From NCBI GenBank assembly GCA_910589545.1, contig CAJUSY010000006.1, forward strand, positions 16,013-80,012: 64,000 nucleotides of DNA. The letters are read 5' to 3'. Each line of letters starts with the position of its first letter. Position 1 is the stretch's first letter. A program made the position numbers and the translations under genes. Source of the stretch: Peptoniphilaceae bacterium. Lineage in GTDB: Bacteria > Bacillota > Clostridia > Tissierellales > Peptoniphilaceae. The notes below the pieces were generated by a model. That model did no database searches. It was not told the origin of the DNA and saw only the letters and a program-made list of their open reading frames with translations. Positions 34,796 to 42,792 of the stretch are shown in pieces.

Positions 34796-34828
34796 AAACT
34801 CATTAGGGGGCATTCCCCTATTGAGTTT
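34796..34828 (+). other. Hairpin between trxA and grdE
   Basis: AAACTCATTAGGGG pairs with CCCCTATTGAGTTT (one internal mismatch) around GCATT... loop. No T-run follows (AAAATAAAAAA), so it is probably not a terminator. It may protect or process the mRNA so that trxA and grdE have different amounts. Confidence 0.5.
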
Positions 34829-34858
34829 AAAATAAAAAATATAATAGGAGGTTAAGAT

Positions 34859-36151
34859 ATGCGTCTTGAATTAGGTAAGATTTTTATTAAAGACATCATC
34901 TTTGATGAAGGTGAGTCAAGAATCGAAGACCACATTTTGTATCTTAATAAGAAAGAATTAGCAGATGTATCAGGTGTAGCTGATGACGAACACCTAGAAT
35001 CAATTGATTTTGATATTGCTCATCCAGGTGAAAGCACTCGTATAACACCAGTTAAGGATGTTAACGAACCAAGAGTTAAAGTTGAAGGTGGAGAAATATT
35101 CCCAGGATTATTAAACAAAGTTGATCCTGTTGGTTCAGGAAAAACAATCGCTCTTAAAGACATCGCTGTTGTTACAACAGGTAAAATCGTAGGATTCCAA
35201 GAAGGTATCATCGACATGTCAGGTTTAGGTGCTGAATACACTCCATTCTCTAAGACAGTTAACTTAGTAGTAACTATCGAACCAGTTGAAGGTGTTAAAC
35301 AACACAATCACGAAGCTGGAGTTAGAATGGCTGGTTTAAGAATCACTGATTTTATTGGTAGATTAGCAAAAGACTTAGAAGCAGATGAATGGGAAACATT
35401 CGAAACTCTTCCAATCTTAGAACAAGTTAAACAATATCCAGAATTACCAAAAGTTGTATATGTTTACATGTTACAAACTCAAGGTTTATTACACGACACT
35501 TATGTTTATGGCGTTGACGCTAAGAAAATTATTCCAACTTTCTTGTACCCAACTGAAATTATGGACGGAGCTATTTGTTCAGGTAACTGTGTAAGTGCTT
35601 GTGACAAAAACCCAACTTACGTTCACTTAAACAACGGTGTAATCAGAGAATTATACAAAGAACACGGTAAATCAATCAACTTCTTAGGAGTTGTAATTAC
35701 TAACGAAAATGTATACTTGATGGATAAAGTTAGACACTCTGACATGACTGCAAAACTTTGTGAATTCTTAGGAGCTGAGGCTGCTATCGTATCACAAGAA
35801 GGTTTCGGTAACCCAGATACTGACTTAATCATGAACTGTAAGAAGATTGAAGGCAAAGGAATCAAAACTGTTATCATCACTGATGAATATGCAGGACGTG
35901 ACGGTGCTTCTCAATCATTAGCTGACGCTGACCCAGCTGCAAACGCAGTAGTAACTGGTGGTAATGCTAACCAATTCATCACTTTACCAAAGATGGACAA
36001 AGTAATTGGTCACATCCAATTCGTTGACACTATCGCTGGTGGATCTGATGGAGCATTAAAAGATGACGGTACTATCGAAGTAGAAATCCAAGCAATCACA
36101 GGAGCTACTAACGAAACTGGATTCAACAGATTAACAGCAAAAACTTATTAA
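34859..36151 (+). CDS. grdE: Glycine reductase protein B, alpha/beta precursor
   Basis: GrdE is the proprotein of the substrate-specific protein B. It is cleaved itself at an internal cysteine to give two subunits, one with an N-terminal pyruvoyl group that binds glycine as a Schiff base. The 430-residue sequence has the expected cleavage region GAICSGNCVSACDKNPTY; by analogy with the family Cys244 would become the pyruvoyl residue. Other blocks, EPRVKVEGGEIFPGLL and SQEGFGNPDTDL, fit the family. It forms the glycine-binding complex with the selenoprotein GrdB, 550 bp downstream. Translation starts after AGGAGG. Confidence 0.95.
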   Translation: MRLELGKIFIKDIIFDEGESRIEDHILYLNKKELADVSGVADDEHLESIDFDIAHPGESTRITPVKDVNEPRVKVEGGEIFPGLLNKVDPVGSGKTIALKDIAVVTTGKIVGFQEGIIDMSGLGAEYTPFSKTVNLVVTIEPVEGVKQHNHEAGVRMAGLRITDFIGRLAKDLEADEWETFETLPILEQVKQYPELPKVVYVYMLQTQGLLHDTYVYGVDAKKIIPTFLYPTEIMDGAICSGNCVSACDKNPTYVHLNNGVIRELYKEHGKSINFLGVVITNENVYLMDKVRHSDMTAKLCEFLGAEAAIVSQEGFGNPDTDLIMNCKKIEGKGIKTVIITDEYAGRDGASQSLADADPAANAVVTGGNANQFITLPKMDKVIGHIQFVDTIAGGSDGALKDDGTIEVEIQAITGATNETGFNRLTAKTY

Positions 36152-36208
36152 TTAATAAAAAGATTTATTCAAAATATAAACAAAATATAAACTTAAGAAA
36201 GGATAGTT

Positions 36209-36685
36209 ATGGGATTTTTAGAAAATAAAAAAGTTATCATAATTGGAGACCGTGACGGAATTCCAGGTCTTGCAATTGAAACATGTGTAAACACAGTTCC
36301 TAACACAGAAGTAATTTTCTCATCTACAGAATGTTTCGTCTGAACTAGTGCAGGAGCTATGGACTTAGAAAACCAAAAGAGAGTTAAAGACTTCGCTGAA
36401 CAATACGGAGCTGAAAACGTAGTGGTTCTTCTAGGTGCCGCAGAAGCTGAAGCTGCAGGTCTTGCAGCTGAAACAGTAACAGCAGGTGACCCAACATTCG
36501 CAGGCCCATTAGCAGGCGTTGAACTTGGATTGTTAGTTTACCATGTTGTAGAAGAAGAATGTAAAGAACAATTCGATGCTGACGTTTATGATGAACAAGT
36601 TGGTATGATGGAAATGGTTCTTGACGTTGATGAAATCGCTGAGGAAATGAACGATATCAGAAGCGATTATTGTAAATTTTTATAA
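36209..36685 (+). CDS. grdA: Glycine reductase selenoprotein A, copy 2
   Basis: The 158-residue gene reads through TGA at 36341-36343 (Sec45 in CFVU). The protein differs from copy 1 in residue 31 (Pro here, Glu there; TVPNTE versus TVENTE) and otherwise is nearly or fully identical. At DNA level the first 132 bp differ at about 15 positions, while the ~342 bp from the TGA on differ at only 4. It holds the standard place between grdE and grdB. The start follows AAGAAAGGATAG, and grdB begins 18 bp downstream. Confidence 0.96.
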
Positions 36686-36703
36686 AGAAAGGAAGTAAGC
36701 TTA

Positions 36704-38014
36704 ATGGATAAAATTAAAGTTGTTCATTATATAAACCAATTCTTCGCTGGTATTGGTGGAGAAGAAAAAGCTGATACAAAACCATTTATAGCAGAAGAAT
36801 TACCTCCTATCTCAGCTCAATTAGATAGTAAATTGGGAGATGAGTTTGAAGTAGTTAGAACTGTAGTATGTGGTGACTCATATTTCGGTGAAAATATGGA
36901 AGCTGCTCAAAAAGAAGTATTGGATATGATTAAAGAAGCTAATCCAGACTTCGTAGTAACTGGTCCTGCATTTAACGCTGGTAGATACGGTGTTGCTGCT
37001 GGTACTGTTGCAAAAGCAGTTAAAGAAGAATTAAATATCCCTGTATTAACAGGTATGTATCCTGAAAACCCAGGTGCAGATATGTACAAAAAGGACGTTT
37101 ATATCGTAGAAACTAAGAATAGTGCCGCTGGTATGAGAGACGCTATGAAGAAAATCGGTAAATTAGGTCCTAAGGTTGCTAAGGGAGAAGAAATCGGTGC
37201 TCCTAAAGAAGAAGGATATATTGAAAGAGGAGTTCGTGTTAACTTCTTTGCAGACAAAATCGGTTCTCAAAGAGCTGTTGAAATGCTTATTAAGAAAATT
37301 AATGGCGAAGAATTCGAAACAGAATATCCAATGCCTGCATTCGACAGAGTTGAACCTGGTAAAGCTATCAAAGATTTATCAAAAGCAAGAATCGCTCTTG
37401 TAACTTCTGGTGGTACTGTTCCAAAAGGAAACCCAGATCACATCGAATCTTCATCAGCAACTAAATACGGTTCTTATGATTTCTCTGGAATTGATGATTT
37501 AACAGCTGAAAACTCTGAAACAGCTCACGGTGGATACGACCCAGTATACGCTAACGAAGATGGAGATAGAGTTACTCCTATCGATGTTATGAGAGAATTC
37601 GAAAAAGAAGGCGTTATTGGTTCATTACACGAAACTTACTATTCAACAGTAGGTAACGGTACAGCCGTAGCTAACGCTGATGCTTTCGGTACAGAAATTG
37701 GTGAAAAATTATTAGCTGACAACGTAGACGCAGTTGTTCTTACTAGTACCTGAGGTACTTGTACACGTTGCGGTGCAACGATGGTAAAAGCAATTGAACG
37801 TACAGGACTTCCTGTTGTTCATATTTGTACAGTTACTCCTATTTCATTAACAGTAGGTGCTAACAGAATTGTTCCAGCTATTGCTATTCCTCACCCATTA
37901 GGAAACCCAGCATTAACTAAAGAAGAAGAATATAGTCTTCGTAAAAAGATTGTTATGAAAGCATTAAACGCTTTAACTACAGAGGTAGAAGATCAAACAG
38001 TTTTTGAAGACTAA
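36704..38014 (+). CDS. grdB: Glycine reductase protein B, selenoprotein gamma subunit
   Basis: GrdB is the selenium-containing subunit of protein B; its selenol attacks the glycine Schiff base and the carboxymethyl group then moves to GrdA. The complete gene codes for 436 residues, with TGA at 37751-37753 as Sec350 in the motif STUGTCTRCGATMVKAIERT. Conventional reading would split it at 37753 and restart at the ATG at 37781. The opening VVHYINQFFAGIGGEEKAD is typical of this family, which includes related betaine and sarcosine reductase subunits; the neighbours grdC and grdD support glycine. Two hairpins surround the UGA. Confidence 0.96.
37745..37780 (+). promoter_or_regulatory. Probable SECIS region of grdB
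   Basis: The UGA (37751-37753) is the exact centre of a perfect inverted repeat AGTACC-TGA-GGTACT (37745-37759). Twelve bases after the UGA lies the tight hairpin CGTTGC-GGT-GCAACG (37766-37780), the position and size expected of a bacterial SECIS bound by SelB. The two stems do not overlap. Confidence 0.7.
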
Positions 38015-38053
38015 TTCAAATATAAATAAATAATAAAGGAGAATAGTTAACAG

Positions 38054-39601
38054 ATGAATTTTCCAGTACTAAAGGGAGCTGGCTATGTATTAGTCAACAC
38101 TCCTGATATGATTATCCAAAACGGATCAACATGTCAAACTGAAAGAGTAGTAAACCCAGATTCTGAATTCTTACAAGAAGTTGGAAAACACATTAGAAGT
38201 TTTGATGAGGTAGTAAAATATCTTCCTAACCAAGTTTATATAGGAAATGTATCTCCTCAAGAACTTGAAAATTACGAAATGCCATTTACTGATCACTCTT
38301 ACGAAGAAGGTAAGGCTGATGGTAAAATGGGTAAAATCGTAAAACAAGATGTATTCATTGCCCTATTACAAATGTGTGATGCATTCGACTTAGTAAAACT
38401 TTCTGAAGAATTCGTAAACGAAATCAAACCAGTTATCGAAAAAGAATATCCTATTTTAGAACCATATTTTGGTCACTTAAAAGGATCTGATATTTCAAAT
38501 GCTCAAGAATTATTCGACACTCACATGGCAGAAGCTTTATACCATGACGGAAAAGTTTGTGGTTATATCAAAGCAGCTCATGATATCGACGTAAACTTAA
38601 GCGCTCACACAATGTTCGAAAACTTAGTAGTAAAAGCTTCAGGTGTACTAGCAGCTGTAGAATTAGTTACTAAGAACGACATTAATAGAGATGATATAGA
38701 TTATGTAATCGAATGTTCAGAAGAAGCCTGCGGAGACGTTAACCAAAGAGGTGGCGGTAACTTCGCTAAATCAATCGCTGAAATCGTAGGATTACAAAAT
38801 GCAACAGGCTCTGATACAAGAGGATTCTGTGCAGCTCCTATTCACTCATTAATCGAAGCAAGTGCTTTAGTTAAATCTGGTGTTTATAAGAATGTTATGG
38901 TAGTAGCAGGTGGTTCAACTGCTAAATTAGGTATGAACGCTAAAGACCACGTTAAAAAGGGCTTCCCAGTTCTTGAAGACGTAGTTGGTGGATTTGCAAT
39001 ATTAATCTCTGAAAATGATGGTGTTCACCCAGTATTAAGAACTGACATCGTAGGACGTCACACTGTTAAGACTGGTTCTTCACCACAAGCAGTTATCTCA
39101 AGCTTAGTATCTCATTCATTAGAAGAAAATGGATTAAAGATTACTGATGTAGATAAATACTCTGTAGAAATGCAAAACCCAGACATCACTAAACCTGCTG
39201 GAGCTGGAAATGTTCCTGAAGCTAACTATAAGATGATTGCTGCCCTTGCTGTTAAACAAGGAGACTTAGATAGAAAAGAATTAGCTAATTTTATTAAAGA
39301 TAAAGGCTTAGTAGGTTGGGCTCCAACACAAGGACACATCCCATCAGGAATTCCTTATGCAGGACATGCTATCAAAGACTTAACTGAAGGAGATTACAAC
39401 AGAGTAATGTTCGTTGGTAAAGGTAGTTTGTTCCTAGGTAGAATGACTAACTTATTTGATGGTGTATCTATCGTTATGGAAAGAAATGATGGTAAAATGG
39501 AAGATGAATCATCAGTTTCATCTGAATCAGAAAAGGATCAAATTAAGAAAGTAATCGCAGAATCCATGAGAAAACTAGCTGAAAATCTTTTAGCAGAATA
39601 G
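38054..39601 (+). CDS. grdC: Glycine reductase protein C, beta subunit
   Basis: GrdC is one half of protein C, which releases acetyl phosphate from the carboxymethyl-selenoether on GrdA. The 515-residue protein has a thiolase/ketoacyl-synthase-like central fold, with CGDVNQRGGGNFAKSIAE and GSDTRGFCAAPIHSLIEA (around residues 220-270) and a C-terminal GWAPTQGHIPSGIPYAGHA. The charged tail is poorly conserved. It is in the standard place between grdB and grdD and has an AAAGGAG site before the ATG. Confidence 0.95.
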   Translation: MNFPVLKGAGYVLVNTPDMIIQNGSTCQTERVVNPDSEFLQEVGKHIRSFDEVVKYLPNQVYIGNVSPQELENYEMPFTDHSYEEGKADGKMGKIVKQDVFIALLQMCDAFDLVKLSEEFVNEIKPVIEKEYPILEPYFGHLKGSDISNAQELFDTHMAEALYHDGKVCGYIKAAHDIDVNLSAHTMFENLVVKASGVLAAVELVTKNDINRDDIDYVIECSEEACGDVNQRGGGNFAKSIAEIVGLQNATGSDTRGFCAAPIHSLIEASALVKSGVYKNVMVVAGGSTAKLGMNAKDHVKKGFPVLEDVVGGFAILISENDGVHPVLRTDIVGRHTVKTGSSPQAVISSLVSHSLEENGLKITDVDKYSVEMQNPDITKPAGAGNVPEANYKMIAALAVKQGDLDRKELANFIKDKGLVGWAPTQGHIPSGIPYAGHAIKDLTEGDYNRVMFVGKGSLFLGRMTNLFDGVSIVMERNDGKMEDESSVSSESEKDQIKKVIAESMRKLAENLLAE

Positions 39602-39611
39602 AGGTGTAGAC

Positions 39612-40757
39612 ATGGATAATAAAAAAATTTCCGAAGTATTTCTTGAAATATCTGAAGCTATCGAAAGCGGAAAATTTGGTAAGAAAGTAAAAATTGGTCT
39701 TACTACTTTAGGTAGTGAACACGGTGTTGAAAACATGAAAAAAGCTATTGAATTAGCTGATTCTGATCTTTTTGAAGTAGTTGTTATCGGTGAAAAAGTT
39801 GATGATGAACATGAAACTTACGAAGTTGATAACGATGAAGACATGTACAAGAAGATGGAAGAATTACTAGACAGTGGCGAAATTCAAGCATGTGTAACTC
39901 TTCACTACAACTTCCCTATTGGTGTTTCAACAGTTGGTAGAGTAATTACTCCTGGTACTGGCAAAGAAATGTTCTTAGCTACTACAACAGGAACTAGTGA
40001 TACAGAAAGAACAAAAGCTATGGTAAGAAATGCTGTTGCAGGTGTTATCGCAGCTAAATCTTGTGGTATCGAAAAACCAACAGTTGGTATTTTAAACATC
40101 GATGGTGCAAGACAAGTAGAAAAAGCTTTGAAACACTTCAAAGATAACGGATTCGATATAGAATTTGCTGAAAGCCAAAGAGCTGACGGTGGTATCGTAA
40201 TGAGAGGTAATGACCTTCTTATGGGAAGCTGTGATGTAATGGTAACTGATTCATTAACAGGTAACTTATTAATGAAGATGTTCGGTTCATTCACATCAGG
40301 TGGTAACTACGAAACTACTGGTTTCGGATATGGTCCTGGTATCGGTGAAGGCTACGAAAGAAACATATTTATAGTATCTCGTGCTTCAGGTGCTCCTGTA
40401 GTTGCAAATGCTTTAAAATATGCTTACCAAACTGTAGCTGGTGGAATTGATAACAATAAAAAATCTATCTATAAACAAGCTGAAAAGGCTGACTTCAAAG
40501 GCATCTTAGATTCTTTAACTAAGAAAGAAGCTCCAAAAGAAGCTACTGAAGAAGTTAAAATGCCAGATAAAGAAGTCGTATCTGCAACAATCTCAGGAAT
40601 TGATATTCTTGAAATTGAAGATGCTGTTCAAGCTTTATGGAAAGAAAATATATACGCTGAAAGCGGTATGGGCTGTACTGGTCCAATCGTTCAAGTGTCT
40701 GATGCAAACTTAGATAAAGCATCACAAATACTAAAACAAAATGGTTATATAGAATAA
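39612..40757 (+). CDS. grdD: Glycine reductase protein C, alpha subunit
   Basis: GrdD is the PlsX/phosphotransacetylase-like subunit of protein C that forms the acetyl thioester and yields acetyl phosphate. The 381-residue protein has KVKIGLTTLGSEHG near residue 25, the glycine-rich core TGFGYGPGIGEGYERN near 235 and the C-terminal SGMGCTGPIVQVSD with Cys355, corresponding to the essential cysteine of the family. It is the last gene of the operon and is followed by a terminator. Acetate kinase, needed to make ATP from acetyl phosphate, is not in the window. Confidence 0.95.
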   Translation: MDNKKISEVFLEISEAIESGKFGKKVKIGLTTLGSEHGVENMKKAIELADSDLFEVVVIGEKVDDEHETYEVDNDEDMYKKMEELLDSGEIQACVTLHYNFPIGVSTVGRVITPGTGKEMFLATTTGTSDTERTKAMVRNAVAGVIAAKSCGIEKPTVGILNIDGARQVEKALKHFKDNGFDIEFAESQRADGGIVMRGNDLLMGSCDVMVTDSLTGNLLMKMFGSFTSGGNYETTGFGYGPGIGEGYERNIFIVSRASGAPVVANALKYAYQTVAGGIDNNKKSIYKQAEKADFKGILDSLTKKEAPKEATEEVKMPDKEVVSATISGIDILEIEDAVQALWKENIYAESGMGCTGPIVQVSDANLDKASQILKQNGYIE

Positions 40758-40776
40758 TATTCTATAGACTTTTAAA

Positions 40777-40803
40777 AAGATGTGCGATTATATCACACAT
40801 CTT
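40777..40803 (+). terminator. Terminator of the grd operon
   Basis: AAGATGTG/CACATCTT stem with an 11-base loop followed by TTTTTTG. A perfect TATAGAAT/ATTCTATA inverted repeat just upstream (40748-40766) straddles the grdD stop codon. Confidence 0.85.
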
Positions 40804-40846
40804 TTTTTGTTACCTATTATTTTAATTTTACCCTTATAATGAAAAA

Positions 40847-40877
40847 GAGACTGAACGTTTATTAAACAATCAGTCTC
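40847..40877 (-). terminator. Terminator of the yitT-like gene
   Basis: GAGACTGA/TCAGTCTC 8-bp stem followed on the minus strand by TTTTTCATT. Confidence 0.85.
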
Positions 40878-40890
40878 AAATTTGTTTTTA

Positions 40891-41763
40891 CTATTCTATT
40901 ATATTTCTCCATCTCCAACCGTAAGTTTCACTTGCGTTACATACAATTACGAATGCCAATGGATCTATTTCTTGAATGTATTTTTTAAGCATTATAAAAT
41001 CTCTGTTGCTTACAACTGTTTGAACTATTTCTTTTTCCATACCAGAGTAAGCGCCTTTTGCAGTATAAATATTAGCAGATCTCGTAAGGTTATCTACCAA
41101 GAATTTGCTTACTTCATCAGGCTTAGATGTGGTAATAGTGCAAAGTTTTGAAGTATTCATACCATTAATAGTAAAATCTATTATTAAGCCATTAAGTACA
41201 GTACCTACAAGAGAGTATATCGCTATTTCTGTTCCGTAAGCATACCATGCAGATAATGTTATAAGAAAATCAACTATCAAGCAACCCTTACCCAACTCAA
41301 TTCCAAAATACTTGTTCAAAATCTTAGCAAATATATCTGATCCTCCAGTAGATGCGTAATTATTAAGTACAATCCCAACTCCTGACCCATAAATCATTAC
41401 AGCTGCAATCAATTGTATCATTTTTCCATCAAATAATGGTTTTTCCAAAGGAAATACTATATCCAAAACCCAAACTAATAAACTTAGCCCTAAAGCGCAA
41501 ATTATAGTTTTAAGCCCAAATGCTTTACCTAGTGTTATAAATCCTACTATAAACAAAATAGTGTTTATTATAATTAAAATTGGGCCTGTTGATATGGGAA
41601 CGAAATTTCCTATTACAATAGCCATTCCCGCTGCCCCACCTAACGACAATTTATTAGGTGCTAAGAAGAAATGGATTCCCAAAGCAATAAGGATGACACC
41701 AACTGCCATCATAATCACGCTTTTTCTTTTATTTCTTTTTTCTAAAGCGTCTAAATCAATCAT
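40891..41763 (-). CDS. YitT family membrane protein
   Basis: The 290-residue protein has about five or six N-terminal membrane helices and a cytoplasmic C-terminal DUF2179 domain (about residues 205-285, with AKGAYSGMEKEIVQTVVSNR). This is the standard YitT arrangement. The first helices include ALGIHFFLAPNKLSLGGAAGMAI. Function is unknown across the family; a role in transport is often assumed. It is monocistronic with a near-consensus promoter and a strong GGGGG ribosome site. Confidence 0.9.
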   Translation of the reverse strand: MIDLDALEKRNKRKSVIMMAVGVILIALGIHFFLAPNKLSLGGAAGMAIVIGNFVPISTGPILIIINTILFIVGFITLGKAFGLKTIICALGLSLLVWVLDIVFPLEKPLFDGKMIQLIAAVMIYGSGVGIVLNNYASTGGSDIFAKILNKYFGIELGKGCLIVDFLITLSAWYAYGTEIAIYSLVGTVLNGLIIDFTINGMNTSKLCTITTSKPDEVSKFLVDNLTRSANIYTAKGAYSGMEKEIVQTVVSNRDFIMLKKYIQEIDPLAFVIVCNASETYGWRWRNIIE

Positions 41764-41792
41764 ATTATCCCCCTAGTAATTTATGCACTAAT

Positions 41793-41821
41793 ATTATAAC
41801 AATTGAATATACAATTTACAA
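41793..41821 (-). promoter_or_regulatory. Promoter of the yitT-like gene
   Basis: Minus strand TTGTAA, 17-bp spacer, TATAAT with an upstream TG. The ATG lies 29 bp downstream of the -10 box. Confidence 0.75.
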
Positions 41822-41863
41822 CGGTATATTCATTGATTTTTAACAAATATTTTTTATGTTAAT

Positions 41864-42649
41864 TTACAAAATATCAATAAATCTTTCTATTGGTAAGCCT
41901 CTAGCTTTATCTCTTATGTCCAAAGAAAGTTTTAATAATTCAGTCGTTTTCAGACTTGCATAACTTGCAGAGTCAAATATAGATTTGTTTTCTGTGTATT
42001 GACTTATAAACAGCGCCGAAAACAAATCCCCTGTTCCAGCGTATGATGTATCGATGTATTCATAGTAAATCTTATCGAATTTCAAATTCTCATCCATACA
42101 AAAAACAAAGTGCTCATCATCTTCTTCAACGCTAGTTATAACAGCGTATTTTGCACCCATTTGTATCAGTTTTTCTGCAACATCTTTTATTGGATCATTC
42201 ATCATGGATGTTATTAATTTGGCCTCTGTTTCATTCGGGATTATAACAGTTGCTACATCAATAAGTTTTCTGAAATTTTCGATATTTCTTCCATCCAAAC
42301 CATTGTAAAGTTTGCCGTTATCAGCCATAATAGGATCAACTATAACATCTGGTGAATTTTTTTGTTTGGATATGAATTCTTTTATAATATCAACTTGTTC
42401 CAAGCTATTCAAAAATCCTGTAGCTATCAAATCAAAACTAAAATCCAATTCCTCCCAAACCTTTGTAGCTTTTCTCATGTATTCAGTTGTATCTAATATA
42501 GCAAATTTGCCATAATCCAGCGTATTACTTACAACAGCTGTGGGCAAATTAAAAACGCTTTTACCTTTGTTGCTAAGAACAGGAATCATACAGCTTAAAG
42601 CTACTCTCCCATATCCTGGCATATCATTGATTAGTAATATATCTTTCAT
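41864..42649 (-). CDS. Pyridoxal/pyridoxine kinase
   Basis: The 261-residue ribokinase-fold protein starts ILLINDMPGYGRVALSCMIPVL, as in the pyridoxamine kinase (PdxY-like) family. It has VDPIMADNGKLYNGLD near residue 120, the TVIIPNETEAKLI segment and the catalytic region SYAGTGDLFSALF near 222 with the GTGD aspartate. It phosphorylates vitamin B6 forms to supply PLP, needed by SelA and GcvP among others. It is divergent from murC and has its own extended -10 promoter (TGTTATAAT, -10 box at 42667-42672). Confidence 0.9.
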   Translation of the reverse strand: MKDILLINDMPGYGRVALSCMIPVLSNKGKSVFNLPTAVVSNTLDYGKFAILDTTEYMRKATKVWEELDFSFDLIATGFLNSLEQVDIIKEFISKQKNSPDVIVDPIMADNGKLYNGLDGRNIENFRKLIDVATVIIPNETEAKLITSMMNDPIKDVAEKLIQMGAKYAVITSVEEDDEHFVFCMDENLKFDKIYYEYIDTSYAGTGDLFSALFISQYTENKSIFDSASYASLKTTELLKLSLDIRDKARGLPIERFIDIL

Positions 42650-42666
42650 ATTTTCTCCTCCATCTA

Positions 42667-42675
42667 ATTATAACA
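42667..42675 (-). promoter_or_regulatory. Extended -10 promoter of the pyridoxal kinase gene
   Basis: Minus strand TGTTATAAT; a TTGATA at a 20-bp distance may serve as a weak -35. Confidence 0.55.
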
Positions 42676-42763
42676 CTAAAAACACATTTGTATATCAAAT
42701 TAATCTTTATATTTTTGTAGATATTAACCTCTCAAATGCTCATATTTTCCCTATTTTTTGTGA

Positions 42764-42769
42764 TATAAT
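42764..42769 (+). promoter_or_regulatory. -10 box of murC
   Basis: TATAAT preceded by TGTGA, 23 bp before the murC ATG. No clear -35 box. The AAGGAGGG ribosome site lies at 42782-42789. Confidence 0.5.
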
Positions 42770-42792
42770 ATCAAATGGAATAAGGAGGGCTT

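Noticed and set aside
36704..38014. grdB as two genes (349 and 77 residues)
   Set aside because: The frame continues through TGA with the conserved UGTCTRCG motif and a SECIS-like hairpin; the second part has no ribosome site of its own.
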